Shown here: in pieces, positions 24,983 to 34,920 of the stretch | How the letters are laid out: each line of letters starts with the position of its first letter | Numbering within the stretch: the stretch's first letter is position 1 | From: Draconibacterium mangrovi_A | GTDB lineage: Bacteria; Bacteroidota; Bacteroidia; Bacteroidales; Prolixibacteraceae | Reading direction: 5' to 3' | DNA length: 64,000 bases | Assembly (NCBI RefSeq): GCF_037646455.1 | Contig: NZ_JBBIXN010000001.1 | Coordinates: 1,798,001-1,862,000, forward strand | The notes under the pieces: model-generated | Seen by the model: the letters and a program-made list of their open reading frames with translations, nothing else | Told to the model about the DNA's origin: nothing | Databases searched by the model: none | Program-made: the position numbers and the translations under genes

Positions 24983-27900
24983 TTGGCAGATAAAAAATAC
25001 ATAACAGCCGGGAAAATATTATTTACACTATTTTACATGATGTTGGGGTTTGCCTTCAGCCAGGCTCAGTCTGTACGGATTAATGAGGTTCTTTCAAAAA
25101 ATTCCTTGCATTTTGATGATCTTGGCAATACATCCGATGGTTTTGAACTGTATAATTATGGTACGAGCGAGATTGATTTAAGTGGATGGTTCGTCTCGGA
25201 TGACATTTTGGAACCCCAAAAATGGCAATTTACACAGGGACATATTGAAGCCGGTGGATATTTGTGGATCTGGGCATCGGGAAAAGATATTACAAATCCG
25301 CTGATCCCTCGCAGTCTGATAAGTCAGGGTGATGAATTTCGATACATTATTCCGGGAAGTAGTATCTCCAATGATTGGGTAAAGCTGAACTACAACGATG
25401 AAAGCTGGCTGAAAGGTGTTTCCGGTTTTGGATACGGCGATAATGATGATGCTACACAATTAAGCCGTGGCATATCTTCCGTATTTCTTCGAAAAAAATT
25501 TACGGTAAGCGATACAAGTGTTGTAAAGGAGCTAATCCTGCATATGGATTACGACGATGCCTTTGTGGCTTATATAAATGGGACTGAAGTGGCCCGTGCA
25601 GGAATTAGCGGATACCCACCTGCCTATTCAGCTTATGCATCAAACGATCATGAAGCTCAAATGTATCAGGGGCGAAAACCCGATGAGTTTATTTTGGAAA
25701 ATTTCGAGGACTACCTGAAACCCGGCGAAAATGTGCTGTGTGTGCAAGGGCATAATGTTTCAGCCGGCTCATCTGATTTTACCTTGATTCCCTTTCTGAC
25801 TGCCATGTATTCTGGAGAAACAAATGAAGGTACTGCACCTGCAGAAATATTGGAACTTAGCAGACAGAGTATGCACACCAATTTTAAAATTTCGGCCGAT
25901 GGAGAAACACTTTACCTTTACAATAATTCACAAAAATTAGTGGATAGCCTGAAAGTACCTTCACTCGGATCGGATATTTCGTATGGATACGCTTATCCAT
26001 CCGATCAGCTTATTTTGCTTGATGAAGTAACACCGGGCGCCAGAAATGCTGCTTCGGGTTTTGAAGGCCGGGTCGAATCACGGGTCGAATTTTCAAATCA
26101 GGGTGGACAACGTTCCGGTTGGTTTCAATTATCGCTGCAAGGAAATGCGCAGGGCGAAGAAATTCGTTATACAACTGATGCCACAATCCCGACTGAAATG
26201 TCAGCATTGTACACGGGTCCAATATCAATAAATACGACCAAAGTTGTACGGGCACGTATATTTAAAAGCGGATATTTTCCGTCGCCTACCGAAAGTCGAT
26301 CCTATATTTTTGATGAGGCTCACGACCTGCCATTGGTTTCGCTGGTAACTGAACCGGATAATTTTTTCCATCCGCAAACCGGAATGTATGTGCTGGGCGA
26401 AGGATATTCAGGCCAGGTTCCGTATTATGGATCAAACATCTGGGAAGACTGGGAACGCCCGATTCATTTTTCCTTGTACGAACCAGATGGTCAGCCGGCC
26501 CTATTTCTGGATGCCGGAGTAAAGATATTTGGTGGCTGGACCCGCGCAAATGACCAGCGTTCGTTGTCGATTTTTGCCCGATCGGATTATGGCTATAGTA
26601 ATTTTGATTATCCGATTTTTCCGGATCTGTCCATCGAAAAATATGAAGCTATTGTGCTGCGAAATTCAGGGAACGATTGGAACAACACCATGTTGCGCGA
26701 TGGCGTTCTCACATCATTAATGGAAGGATCAGGAGTCGACTATCAGGCATTTCGGCCTGTGGCTACTTATCTTAACGGCGATTATTGGGGAATGTACAAT
26801 TTGCGGGAAAAAATCAACGAACATTTTTTGGCCGATCACCACAATCTGGATCCCGATGAGATTGATTTGCTGGAGTTTAGTGGAAATGTGATCGAGGGGG
26901 ATAACACCGAATACCTTGAATTGATTGATTTTGTAAACAGAAATAGTCTTGTCGGAGAAAGCAACTACAACTATGTAGCCCAACGAATTGACATTGATAA
27001 TTTTATCAAATACCAGTTGGCACAAATTTATTATAATAACACCGATTGGCCGGGAAACAACATAAAGTTCTGGAGGCCAAAAGATGGAAAGTGGCGTTGG
27101 ATTTTATACGATACCGATTTTGGTTTTGGTATTTGGAATTCAAACGACGTATACAACAACACGCTTAATTTTGCTACAGCTACAAATGGACCTGACTGGC
27201 CCAATCCGCCTTGGTCAACCTTGCTTTTAAGGAAATTACTGGCAAACGAATCATTTAAAATACGTTTTATTAACCAGTTTGCCGATGAGCTCAACAGTCG
27301 TTTTCTGGCCGAAAATGTAAGCAGCCGCATTGACGATTATGCTGCCAGAATAACACAGGAAATTCCCCGGCATCTGGCGCGCTGGAATGGTTCTCTTCAA
27401 TACTGGAATAACCAGGTACATGGTATGAAGTCATTTGCTTCTGCCCGACCACAACAGGTGCGATCACACATCAAATCGAAGTTTAATATCAGTGCCGAGC
27501 GTTTGCTTACCGTTAACATCAGTGATAATGAATTTGGAGGAGTACGAGTAAACAGTTTAGTAATAAATGAAAACAGATGGAATGGGTATTACTTTCATGG
27601 TATTCCCATAAACATTAAAGCATTGCCAAGAGTCGGTTATCGCTTCTCGCACTGGTCAGGCAGTGTTCCAGGTTCATTAAAATACGAGGCTGATATTTAC
27701 CTGTCCATGTCTGCAAACATGACTGCTATACCTGTTTTTGAATCACTGGGCGATGAATATATTCCATTGGTCATTAACGAAATCAACTACAATTCTTCGG
27801 AAGAAAAACCTTCAGGCGACTGGATTGAAATCTATAATCCTAATGCCTACGAAGTGGATGTTTCCGACTGGATTTTAAAGGATGACAATGACAGCCACAT

Positions 27901-28492
27901 ATTTTCTGTTCCTGAAAATACTCAAATTGGGGCGGGTGGATTTTTGGTGATAGCCCGTGATAATGATAAGTTTAATGCTACCTATCAAAATGTCGAAAAT
28001 GTAGTAGGAAACTTATCTTTTGGGCTTTCGAGTTCTGGTGATGTTGTTCGGCTTTTTAACGATCAGCTGGAATTACAGGACAGTGTGGCATTCTTCCCGG
28101 AATTCCCATGGCCGGCAGAAGCAAATGGCGGGGGCTATACCCTTGAACTCAGGCAACCGGATTACGATAATTCCATCCCCGAGAACTGGTATTGCACATC
28201 TCTATATGGAAGTCCCGGTAAACACAACGGTTCCTACAATGGTATTCATGAAGACCCGATTGCTACTACACCACAGGTTTTTCCCAATCCGGCAAATGCG
28301 AGTGATATAGTATATCTTTCTGAACCAATCCAAAACGGATCTTTGTTACTGATCGGAATGGACGGTAGACGACATACCGTTACGGAAAACCAAAGCAGCT
28401 TTAACATGCCGAACCTCAGTGCAGGGATGTATATTTTGGCTTATACCAATGTTCAAGGTAATATGGTTCGCATCAAACTTATGGTGAGATAA
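24983..28492 (+). CDS. CotH-type surface protein with lamin-tail domains and T9SS sorting domain
   Basis: A 1169-residue secreted protein. A signal peptide (TTG start at 24983; an in-frame TAA sits six bases upstream) is followed by a lamin-tail domain ('VRINEVLSKN', residues 30-100), a beta-sandwich region, a chitobiase C-terminal-like domain ('EEIRYTTDATIPTEMSALYT', near 395), a CotH kinase domain (about 450-800, with 'WNNTMLRDGVL', 'WGMYNLREKIN' and 'ILYDTDFGFG'), a second lamin-tail domain ('LVINEINYNSSEEKPSGDW', near 930) and a C-terminal type IX sorting domain ('VFPNPANASD...LSAGMYIL'). CotH domains phosphorylate proteins in spore coats; in Bacteroidota the role is unknown. The protein probably ends up on the outer membrane surface or is secreted. 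Confidence 0.9.
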   Translation: MADKKYITAGKILFTLFYMMLGFAFSQAQSVRINEVLSKNSLHFDDLGNTSDGFELYNYGTSEIDLSGWFVSDDILEPQKWQFTQGHIEAGGYLWIWASGKDITNPLIPRSLISQGDEFRYIIPGSSISNDWVKLNYNDESWLKGVSGFGYGDNDDATQLSRGISSVFLRKKFTVSDTSVVKELILHMDYDDAFVAYINGTEVARAGISGYPPAYSAYASNDHEAQMYQGRKPDEFILENFEDYLKPGENVLCVQGHNVSAGSSDFTLIPFLTAMYSGETNEGTAPAEILELSRQSMHTNFKISADGETLYLYNNSQKLVDSLKVPSLGSDISYGYAYPSDQLILLDEVTPGARNAASGFEGRVESRVEFSNQGGQRSGWFQLSLQGNAQGEEIRYTTDATIPTEMSALYTGPISINTTKVVRARIFKSGYFPSPTESRSYIFDEAHDLPLVSLVTEPDNFFHPQTGMYVLGEGYSGQVPYYGSNIWEDWERPIHFSLYEPDGQPALFLDAGVKIFGGWTRANDQRSLSIFARSDYGYSNFDYPIFPDLSIEKYEAIVLRNSGNDWNNTMLRDGVLTSLMEGSGVDYQAFRPVATYLNGDYWGMYNLREKINEHFLADHHNLDPDEIDLLEFSGNVIEGDNTEYLELIDFVNRNSLVGESNYNYVAQRIDIDNFIKYQLAQIYYNNTDWPGNNIKFWRPKDGKWRWILYDTDFGFGIWNSNDVYNNTLNFATATNGPDWPNPPWSTLLLRKLLANESFKIRFINQFADELNSRFLAENVSSRIDDYAARITQEIPRHLARWNGSLQYWNNQVHGMKSFASARPQQVRSHIKSKFNISAERLLTVNISDNEFGGVRVNSLVINENRWNGYYFHGIPINIKALPRVGYRFSHWSGSVPGSLKYEADIYLSMSANMTAIPVFESLGDEYIPLVINEINYNSSEEKPSGDWIEIYNPNAYEVDVSDWILKDDNDSHIFSVPENTQIGAGGFLVIARDNDKFNATYQNVENVVGNLSFGLSSSGDVVRLFNDQLELQDSVAFFPEFPWPAEANGGGYTLELRQPDYDNSIPENWYCTSLYGSPGKHNGSYNGIHEDPIATTPQVFPNPANASDIVYLSEPIQNGSLLLIGMDGRRHTVTENQSSFNMPNLSAGMYILAYTNVQGNMVRIKLMVR

Positions 28493-28575
28493 GTTGGAGT
28501 GAAATTTCTAAATGTTAAGCCAAAGTTGAATCCGTCATAAAACTTAAATTCACACGCTACCCCTAAAAAAATTTC

Positions 28576-28583
28576 TATATTTG
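28576..28583 (+). promoter_or_regulatory. candidate -7 element of ileS
   Basis: TATATTTG followed by C is a textbook Bacteroidota -7 element, 38 bases ahead of the ileS ATG. No clear -33 partner is seen. Confidence 0.6.
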
Positions 28584-28621
28584 CATATTTTTTAAAATCA
28601 GCAGATTAGGAAAGAAATCTT

Positions 28622-31600
28622 ATGAGTAATAAGTTCAAGGAATACAAACAATTAGATTTATCGCAGATCAACAAAGATGTGCTGGAGCGTTGGGAAAAAG
28701 ATGACACTTTCCATAAGAGTATTTCTACCCGTGAGGGGCACGAAACATTTGTATTTTACGAAGGTCCGCCATCGGCCAACGGGATGCCCGGCATCCACCA
28801 CGTGATGGCGCGCGCCATAAAAGATATTTTCTGTCGCTATAAAACCATGCAGGGATACCGTGTTCACCGAAAAGCCGGTTGGGACACGCACGGTTTGCCC
28901 GTGGAACTTGGTGTGGAAAAAGCGCTTGGAATTACCAAAGACGATATTGGCAAAAAGATTTCGGTAGAAGAATACAGCCAAGCCTGTAAAACCGAGGTGA
29001 TGAAATACACCCGCGAGTGGGAGGAACTCACGCGTAAAATGGGTTACTGGGTAAATATGGACGATCCTTATATTACCTATGATAATCGCTACATAGAAAC
29101 CGTTTGGTGGTTGCTGAAGCAGATCTACAACAAAGGATTGCTTTACAAAGGTTACACCATTCAGCCCTATTCTCCTGCTGCCGGAACAGGTTTGAGTTCG
29201 CACGAGCTGAACCAGCCGGGCTGCTACCGCGATGTAAAAGATACCACGGCCATTGCGCAGTTCAAGGCCATCCGTAACGAGCGTTCAGAGTTTTTGTTCA
29301 ACGATGTGGATACTGACCTGTATTTCCTGGCCTGGACGACTACTCCATGGACATTGCCATCGAATACTGCTTTGTGTGTGGGCCCCAACATTCGCTATGT
29401 GAAGGTTCGTTCGTTTAATCCTTACACCGGCGATCCGGTGACCTTGATTCTGGCAAAAGACCTGTTCCCGGTTTATTTCAGCGCAAAAAATGCCGAACTG
29501 GCATTGGAAGCTTATAAGCCGGGTGATAAAAATATTCCGTATAAAGTGCTGGCTGAATACGGCGGCAATGATTTAAAAGGTGTACAATACGAACAGCTGA
29601 TCGGCTGGGTGAAACCTGAAGGTAAAGCTTTTGAGGTAATTACCGGCGATTTTGTGACCATTGAAGACGGTACGGGAATCGTTCACATTGCGCCAACTTT
29701 TGGTGCTGATGACGACCGCGTAGCCAAACTACACGGTATTGCACCGCTGATTGTAAAAGACGTGGAAGGTAAAAACCAGGCACTGGTCGACAAGAAAGGT
29801 CGCTTTTTTCCGACCATCGACCTCGATCCGGAGTTTGTGGAAAAATACGTTAATAAGGAAACTTACCACGAATTTGCCGGCCGAACTGTGAAAAACGAAT
29901 ACGACGACAAGCTCGACGACGATGCGCCAACCGTAGATGTAGATATCGCGGTAATGCTGAAACAGCAAAACAAGGCTTTCAAAATAGAGAAACATGTGCA
30001 CAGTTACCCGCACTGCTGGCGTACTGATAAACCGGTGCTTTATTATCCGCTCGATTCGTGGTTTATCAAATCGACTGCTGTAAAAGACAAAATGGTGGAG
30101 CTGAATAAAACCATCAACTGGAAACCGGTATCAACCGGGACAGGTCGTTTTGGTAACTGGCTTGAAAATCTGGTGGACTGGAACCTAAGTCGCTCGCGTT
30201 TCTGGGGAACGCCGCTACCGATCTGGCGTACGGAAGATGCTTCTGAAGAAATTTGCATCGGTTCAGTAAAAGAGCTGATGAATGAAATACAAAAATCTGT
30301 CGATGCCGGATTCATGACTGAGAATCCGTTTAAAGGATTCGTGACCGGAGACAACTCTGTTGAAAATTACGATAAGATCGACCTGCATAAATCGCATGTC
30401 GACGATATTGTGCTGGTATCGCCAAAAGGACAGAAAATGTACCGCGAAACCGACCTGATCGATGTTTGGTTCGATTCGGGTGCCATGCCATTCGCACAAC
30501 GCCACTATCCGTTCGAATGGAAGGAAAACTTTAAAGATGTTTTCCCAGCCGATTTTATTGCCGAAGGTGTTGACCAAACCCGTGGCTGGTTCTTTACATT
30601 GCATGCCATTGCTACCATGATCGATGAATCGGTAGCCTTCAAAAATATTATTTCGAACGGGCTGGTGCTCGACAAAAACGGTGTTAAAATGTCGAAACGT
30701 CTGGGCAATGCAGTCGATCCGTTCGAGACCATCGAAACTTATGGTTCCGATCCGCTGCGCTGGTACATGATAACCAATGCGCAACCCTGGGACAACCTAA
30801 AGTTTGATATTGCCGGTGTCGAGGAAGTAAAACGCAAATTCTTCGGAACGCTTTACAACACCTACAGTTTCTTTTCGCTTTATGCCAATGTCGATGGCTT
30901 TAAATATGCTGAGGAAGAAATTTCAATGTCGGAGCGTCCTGAAATTGACCGCTGGATTATTTCTTTGTTGAATTCGCTGATAAAAGAAGTAGGCGATAGC
31001 TACGAAAGTTACGAACCAACGCGTGCCGGCCGTGCCATTTCTGAGTTTGTGACGGAGAACCTGAGTAACTGGTTTGTGCGTTTGAGTCGTAAACGTTACT
31101 GGGGTGGTGAATACTCGCAGGATAAAATCTCGGCTTACCAAACTTTGTATAATTGTTTGACATCCGTGGCCAAATTAATGGCACCGATCGCGCCGTTTTA
31201 TGCCGACCAGTTATTCAACGATCTGAACAAAGTGAGCGGAAATGAAGGCGACCAAAGTGTCCATCTGATTGATTTCCCAAAATCCGATGAGGAACTGATC
31301 GACAAGGATTTGGAAGAAAAAATGGATATTGCTCAGCGTGCTTCTTCGATGATACTGGCACTGCGCCGTAAGGAAAAACTAAAAGTACGTCAGCCGCTGG
31401 CAAAAATCATGGTGCCGGTGTTGAACCCGCATTTCAAAGAGCAATTCGAAGCGGTTTCGAATATTATTCTGGCCGAAGTTAACGTGAAGGAAGTTGAATT
31501 CCTGACAGATACAGCCGGGGTGATCAAGAAGAAGATCAAACCGAATTTCAAAACGCTGGGGCCAAAATACGGAAAGATGATGAAGCAGATTGCCGGTGCG

Positions 31601-32056
31601 GTGAATCAGCTCGATCAGAATGCCATTTCAACTTTTGAAAGTGCCGGTGAATATGAAATCACAGCAGGCGATGAAACGATAAAACTTTCGCTGGAAGATG
31701 TTGAAATCCAGACCGAAGACATTCCGGGATGGACAGTTGCAACGGAAGGACAGATGACGATTGCACTCGATATCAATGTAACGGAAGAACTTAAAGAGGA
31801 AGGAATCGCGCGTGAGTTTATCAACAAAATTCAAAATCTTAGAAAAGAAAGCGATTTTGAGGTAACCGACAGGATCAGGTTGCGTATTGAAAATCATATT
31901 CAGTATAAATCTGCGGTTGAGAAACACAAAGAATATATTTGCGTACAAACGCTTGCAGATGAGCTAAGCCTTGTTGATACTGTGGATCCCGAGCTGGCAA
32001 AGGAAGCAGAAATTGATAAGGATGTAATTGCAAAAATTGAAATTGAAAAGATATAA
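28622..32056 (+). CDS. ileS: isoleucyl-tRNA synthetase, type 2 with GXHH active-site motif
   Basis: A 1144-residue class I synthetase that charges tRNA-Ile. 'YEGPPSANGMPGIHHVMARA' carries the first signature at residues 57-60 as G-I-H-H where most synthetases have HxGH; 'KMSKRLGN' is near residue 690. The editing (CP1) domain contains 'AWTTTPWTLPSNTALCVG'. Length and C-terminal structure fit the eukaryote-like IleRS2 class, which tolerates mupirocin; the GXHH version of the motif has been reported for IleRS2 enzymes with very high mupirocin resistance. It heads a plus-strand housekeeping series with a DksA-like gene, lspA and cysS. Confidence 0.96.
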   Translation: MSNKFKEYKQLDLSQINKDVLERWEKDDTFHKSISTREGHETFVFYEGPPSANGMPGIHHVMARAIKDIFCRYKTMQGYRVHRKAGWDTHGLPVELGVEKALGITKDDIGKKISVEEYSQACKTEVMKYTREWEELTRKMGYWVNMDDPYITYDNRYIETVWWLLKQIYNKGLLYKGYTIQPYSPAAGTGLSSHELNQPGCYRDVKDTTAIAQFKAIRNERSEFLFNDVDTDLYFLAWTTTPWTLPSNTALCVGPNIRYVKVRSFNPYTGDPVTLILAKDLFPVYFSAKNAELALEAYKPGDKNIPYKVLAEYGGNDLKGVQYEQLIGWVKPEGKAFEVITGDFVTIEDGTGIVHIAPTFGADDDRVAKLHGIAPLIVKDVEGKNQALVDKKGRFFPTIDLDPEFVEKYVNKETYHEFAGRTVKNEYDDKLDDDAPTVDVDIAVMLKQQNKAFKIEKHVHSYPHCWRTDKPVLYYPLDSWFIKSTAVKDKMVELNKTINWKPVSTGTGRFGNWLENLVDWNLSRSRFWGTPLPIWRTEDASEEICIGSVKELMNEIQKSVDAGFMTENPFKGFVTGDNSVENYDKIDLHKSHVDDIVLVSPKGQKMYRETDLIDVWFDSGAMPFAQRHYPFEWKENFKDVFPADFIAEGVDQTRGWFFTLHAIATMIDESVAFKNIISNGLVLDKNGVKMSKRLGNAVDPFETIETYGSDPLRWYMITNAQPWDNLKFDIAGVEEVKRKFFGTLYNTYSFFSLYANVDGFKYAEEEISMSERPEIDRWIISLLNSLIKEVGDSYESYEPTRAGRAISEFVTENLSNWFVRLSRKRYWGGEYSQDKISAYQTLYNCLTSVAKLMAPIAPFYADQLFNDLNKVSGNEGDQSVHLIDFPKSDEELIDKDLEEKMDIAQRASSMILALRRKEKLKVRQPLAKIMVPVLNPHFKEQFEAVSNIILAEVNVKEVEFLTDTAGVIKKKIKPNFKTLGPKYGKMMKQIAGAVNQLDQNAISTFESAGEYEITAGDETIKLSLEDVEIQTEDIPGWTVATEGQMTIALDINVTEELKEEGIAREFINKIQNLRKESDFEVTDRIRLRIENHIQYKSAVEKHKEYICVQTLADELSLVDTVDPELAKEAEIDKDVIAKIEIEKI

Positions 32057-32148
32057 TTTGAAATAAGAGCAGCCTCAGGAAAATATATCTAATTTTTGAT
32101 TACTTTAGGGGCTTCTTGAAAATTAGGAATGAACTAAAATCCTGAACT

Positions 32149-32526
32149 ATGGGAGATAAAAACAGATATACGGATGAGGAGTTGATGGAATTCAAAAGCA
32201 TCATCTTAAAGAAGCTTGAAAAGGCGCAGGAGGATTATTTGATGTATAAAAACTCCATTACTCAGGGCGACGGGAATGATATTTCTGATACTTCGCCAAC
32301 ATTTAAAGTATTGGAAGAAGGGGCTGCTACCCTTTCGAAAGAAGAAGCCGGTAAATTGGCGCAACGTCAGCAAAAGTTTATTCAACATTTGCAAGCCGCA
32401 CTGGTACGCATCGAAAATAAAACGTATGGGGTTTGCCGCGAAACCGGTAAATTGATTTCAAAAGAACGATTGCGTGCCGTACCGCATGCCACGCTTTGTA
32501 TTGATGCCAAAATGGGGCAAAAATAG
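32149..32526 (+). CDS. TraR/DksA-family protein with half of the zinc cysteines
   Basis: A 125-residue DksA-like protein. A helical N-terminal part is followed by 'NKTYGVCRETGKLISKERLR' and 'VPHATLCIDAKM'. The usual zinc finger needs CxxC twice; here C96-x-x-T99 and C117-x-x-A120 keep only one cysteine of each pair, so zinc binding is doubtful. Family members bind the RNA polymerase secondary channel. The gene sits between ileS and lspA, an arrangement I associate with Bacteroidota, and ends at a strong terminator. Confidence 0.87.
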   Translation: MGDKNRYTDEELMEFKSIILKKLEKAQEDYLMYKNSITQGDGNDISDTSPTFKVLEEGAATLSKEEAGKLAQRQQKFIQHLQAALVRIENKTYGVCRETGKLISKERLRAVPHATLCIDAKMGQK

Positions 32527-32548
32527 GTAGAAGAAAAATATTTAATTT

Positions 32549-32598
32549 TGCTCTTCGAAACCTTCATAAAATGAAATTTCGGAGAGCATTTTTATTTT
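32549..32598 (+). terminator. intrinsic terminator after the DksA-like gene
   Basis: TGCTCTTCGAAA (32549-32560) pairs with TTTCGGAGAGCA (32577-32588); an inner TTCAT/ATGAA extends the stem, and TTTTTATTTT follows. A TAATTTTG at 32543-32550 overlaps the stem and could be the -7 element of lspA, but may be chance. Confidence 0.8.
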
Positions 32599-32609
32599 AA
32601 TAACTTGTT

Positions 32610-33281
32610 ATGTCGCGAGCAAAAAAAGCGCTTTTAATCATTTTCCTGATTCTGTTGGCCGACCAGGTGCTGAAGATCTGGATCAAAACCAATCTGTCGA
32701 TCGGCGACGAGATCGTTGTGTTTAAGAATTGGTTCATACTGCATTTTGTCGAGAACAACGGAATGGCATTTGGGTTTGAATTTGCAGGCGAATACGGGAA
32801 GATGTTTCTGAGTGTTTTCCGTATTCTGGCCGTTGTTGCCATCGGCTGGTACCTGTTCAAACTCACCAAGGAAAAAGATATTCCCTTTGGTTTTATTGTG
32901 TGCATTTCGCTGATATTTGCGGGTGCCATCGGTAATATTATCGACAGTTTATTTTACGGTATGATATTCAACCACAGTTACGGGCAGGTAGCTGCGCTCT
33001 TTCCCGAAGGAGGTGGCTATTCAAGTTTCCTGCACGGACGGGTAGTCGACATGTTTTATTTTCCGCTGATTGAAGGACGCTATCCGGAATGGGTGCCAAG
33101 AGTAGGGGGGAATCCATTTATTTTCTTCCGGCCGGTGTTTAATATTGCCGATTCGGCCATTACCGTTGGTATCTTCTCAATATTGTTGTTTTACAGAAAG
33201 CATTTCAACAAACACGAGGAAAATCAATCCAAAGAGAATGGCACTGAAGAGCTGGCAACCGAAAGTGAAACAAAGCCTTAA
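32610..33281 (+). CDS. lspA: lipoprotein signal peptidase (signal peptidase II)
   Basis: A 223-residue inner-membrane aspartyl protease that removes lipoprotein signal peptides. 'LADQVLKIWIK' in the first membrane segment, 'HFVENNGMAFGFEF' near residue 45, and the two catalytic aspartates in 'GRVVDMFYFP' and 'FNIADSAITVG' are present. It is longer than the E. coli enzyme (164 residues), as is usual in Bacteroidota, because of an insert before the catalytic region and a charged C-terminal tail. It would process the many lipoproteins encoded in this window. Confidence 0.95.
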   Translation: MSRAKKALLIIFLILLADQVLKIWIKTNLSIGDEIVVFKNWFILHFVENNGMAFGFEFAGEYGKMFLSVFRILAVVAIGWYLFKLTKEKDIPFGFIVCISLIFAGAIGNIIDSLFYGMIFNHSYGQVAALFPEGGGYSSFLHGRVVDMFYFPLIEGRYPEWVPRVGGNPFIFFRPVFNIADSAITVGIFSILLFYRKHFNKHEENQSKENGTEELATESETKP

Positions 33282-33330
33282 GCTTCTGTCAGTAAATCAA
33301 AAGACTTTATTTAAAATCCCTCATTTATCT

Positions 33331-33338
33331 TACCTTTG
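33331..33338 (+). promoter_or_regulatory. candidate -7 element of cysS
   Basis: TACCTTTG matches TAnnTTTG and ends 26 bases before the cysS ATG. Confidence 0.5.
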
Positions 33339-33364
33339 CAGCATTATTTCGATGGAATAAAACG

Positions 33365-34840
33365 ATGGAAAATCAGCTATTTATCTACAATACATTAAGT
33401 CGATCGAAGGAAGAGTTCAAACCTTTGGTTCCGGGTAAAGTCGGCTTGTACGTGTGCGGTCCGACAGTTTACAGCAACTCTCATCTTGGGCACGCACGAC
33501 CGTTTATTACTTTCGATCTGCTGTACCGCTACCTTACTTTTTTGGGGTACAAGGTGCGTTATGTGCGTAATATTACCGATGTTGGTCACCTCGAAGACGA
33601 AGTGGAAGGAACCGGGGAAGACCGGATAACCAAGAAAGCCCGGCTGGAACAACTCGAGCCCATGGAAGTGGTGCAGAAATACATGAACACCTTTCACCGC
33701 AACATGGACGATCTGAATGTTACTCCGCCAAGTATTGAACCGCGGGCATCGGGCCATATCATTGAACAGATCCAGGTGATTAAGGATATTCAGAAAAACG
33801 GCTTTGCCTACGAAACCAATGGCTCGATTTATTTCGATGTTGAGAAATACAACCAACAATACAAATACGGAAAGCTTTCGGGACGCAATCTCGAAGACAT
33901 AAAAACCAATACCCGCAAGTTGGACGGACAAAGTGAAAAGAAAAATTCCTTTGATTTTGCTTTGTGGAAAAAAGCGTCACCGGAACATATTATGCGCTGG
34001 CCTTCGCCCTGGAGCGACGGTTTTCCGGGCTGGCACCTCGAATGTTCGGCCATGAGCACCAAATATTTGGGCGATAAATTCGATATTCACGGTGGAGGAA
34101 TGGATCTTACTTTCCCACACCACGAGTGCGAGATTGCCCAAAATACAGCCAGTAAAGGCGACGACTCGGTGCAGTACTGGATGCACAACAACATGATCAC
34201 CATTAACGGGCAGAAAATGGCCCGATCGCTGGGAAATTTTATTACACTTGATGAGTTGTTTACAGGATCGCACGAAATTTTGGAACAGGCTTATTCGCCA
34301 ATGACAATTCGCTTTTTTATTCTTCAGGCGCATTACCGCAGCACCATCGATTTTTCAAACGAAGCACTTCAGGCTTCCGAGAAAGGTTTGGAACGTTTGA
34401 TGACTGCCGTAAATACCCTGAAAGAGCTGCAAGTTTCGGAGAAGTCGACCGCAGATGTGCCCGGGCTAGAGAAAAAATGTTATACCGCACTGAGTGACGA
34501 TCTGAACAGTCCGATCGCCATTGCCCATCTTTTTGATGGCGTTAAAATGATCAATTCAATAAAAGCAGGAACTGAAACGATTTCGGCCGCCGATCTTGAA
34601 GAACTCCGCAAATTCTATCATGCTATGGTATTTGATGTATTGGGATTAAAGGAAGAACAGACATCAGAAACAGGAGATAATCACATTTTGTCGGAAACGA
34701 TGGAGTTGCTCATCAACTTGAGAAAGGATGCCAAAACCAATAAAGACTGGGCAACTGCCGATAAAATTCGAGATGAATTAAATGCCATCGGTATCGAACT
34801 AAAAGATACCAAAGAAGGGGTAGAGTGGAGCTTTAAGTGA
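33365..34840 (+). CDS. cysS: cysteinyl-tRNA synthetase
   Basis: A 491-residue class I synthetase. 'LYVCGPTVYSNSHLGHARPF' holds the first zinc cysteine and the HLGH form of the HIGH motif; 'WHLECSAMS' and 'GGGMDLTFPHHECEIAQ' supply the other zinc ligands; 'KMARSLGNFIT' is the KMSKS equivalent. The length matches the family. It follows lspA by 83 bases and seems to have its own promoter. Confidence 0.96.
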   Translation: MENQLFIYNTLSRSKEEFKPLVPGKVGLYVCGPTVYSNSHLGHARPFITFDLLYRYLTFLGYKVRYVRNITDVGHLEDEVEGTGEDRITKKARLEQLEPMEVVQKYMNTFHRNMDDLNVTPPSIEPRASGHIIEQIQVIKDIQKNGFAYETNGSIYFDVEKYNQQYKYGKLSGRNLEDIKTNTRKLDGQSEKKNSFDFALWKKASPEHIMRWPSPWSDGFPGWHLECSAMSTKYLGDKFDIHGGGMDLTFPHHECEIAQNTASKGDDSVQYWMHNNMITINGQKMARSLGNFITLDELFTGSHEILEQAYSPMTIRFFILQAHYRSTIDFSNEALQASEKGLERLMTAVNTLKELQVSEKSTADVPGLEKKCYTALSDDLNSPIAIAHLFDGVKMINSIKAGTETISAADLEELRKFYHAMVFDVLGLKEEQTSETGDNHILSETMELLINLRKDAKTNKDWATADKIRDELNAIGIELKDTKEGVEWSFK

Positions 34841-34920
34841 TTACAGATTTTTGATTTTATTCAAATAAATAAACTGAGTTAAAAGTCTTTGAACTTTGAA
34901 CTCTAAACTTTAGACTAGAC

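Noticed and set aside
24955..24993. Short ATG frame (12 codons) just before the CotH protein, considered as an alternative N-terminus
   Set aside because: It is in another frame and ends in TAA; joining it would need a frameshift, and the TTG frame already encodes a complete signal peptide.
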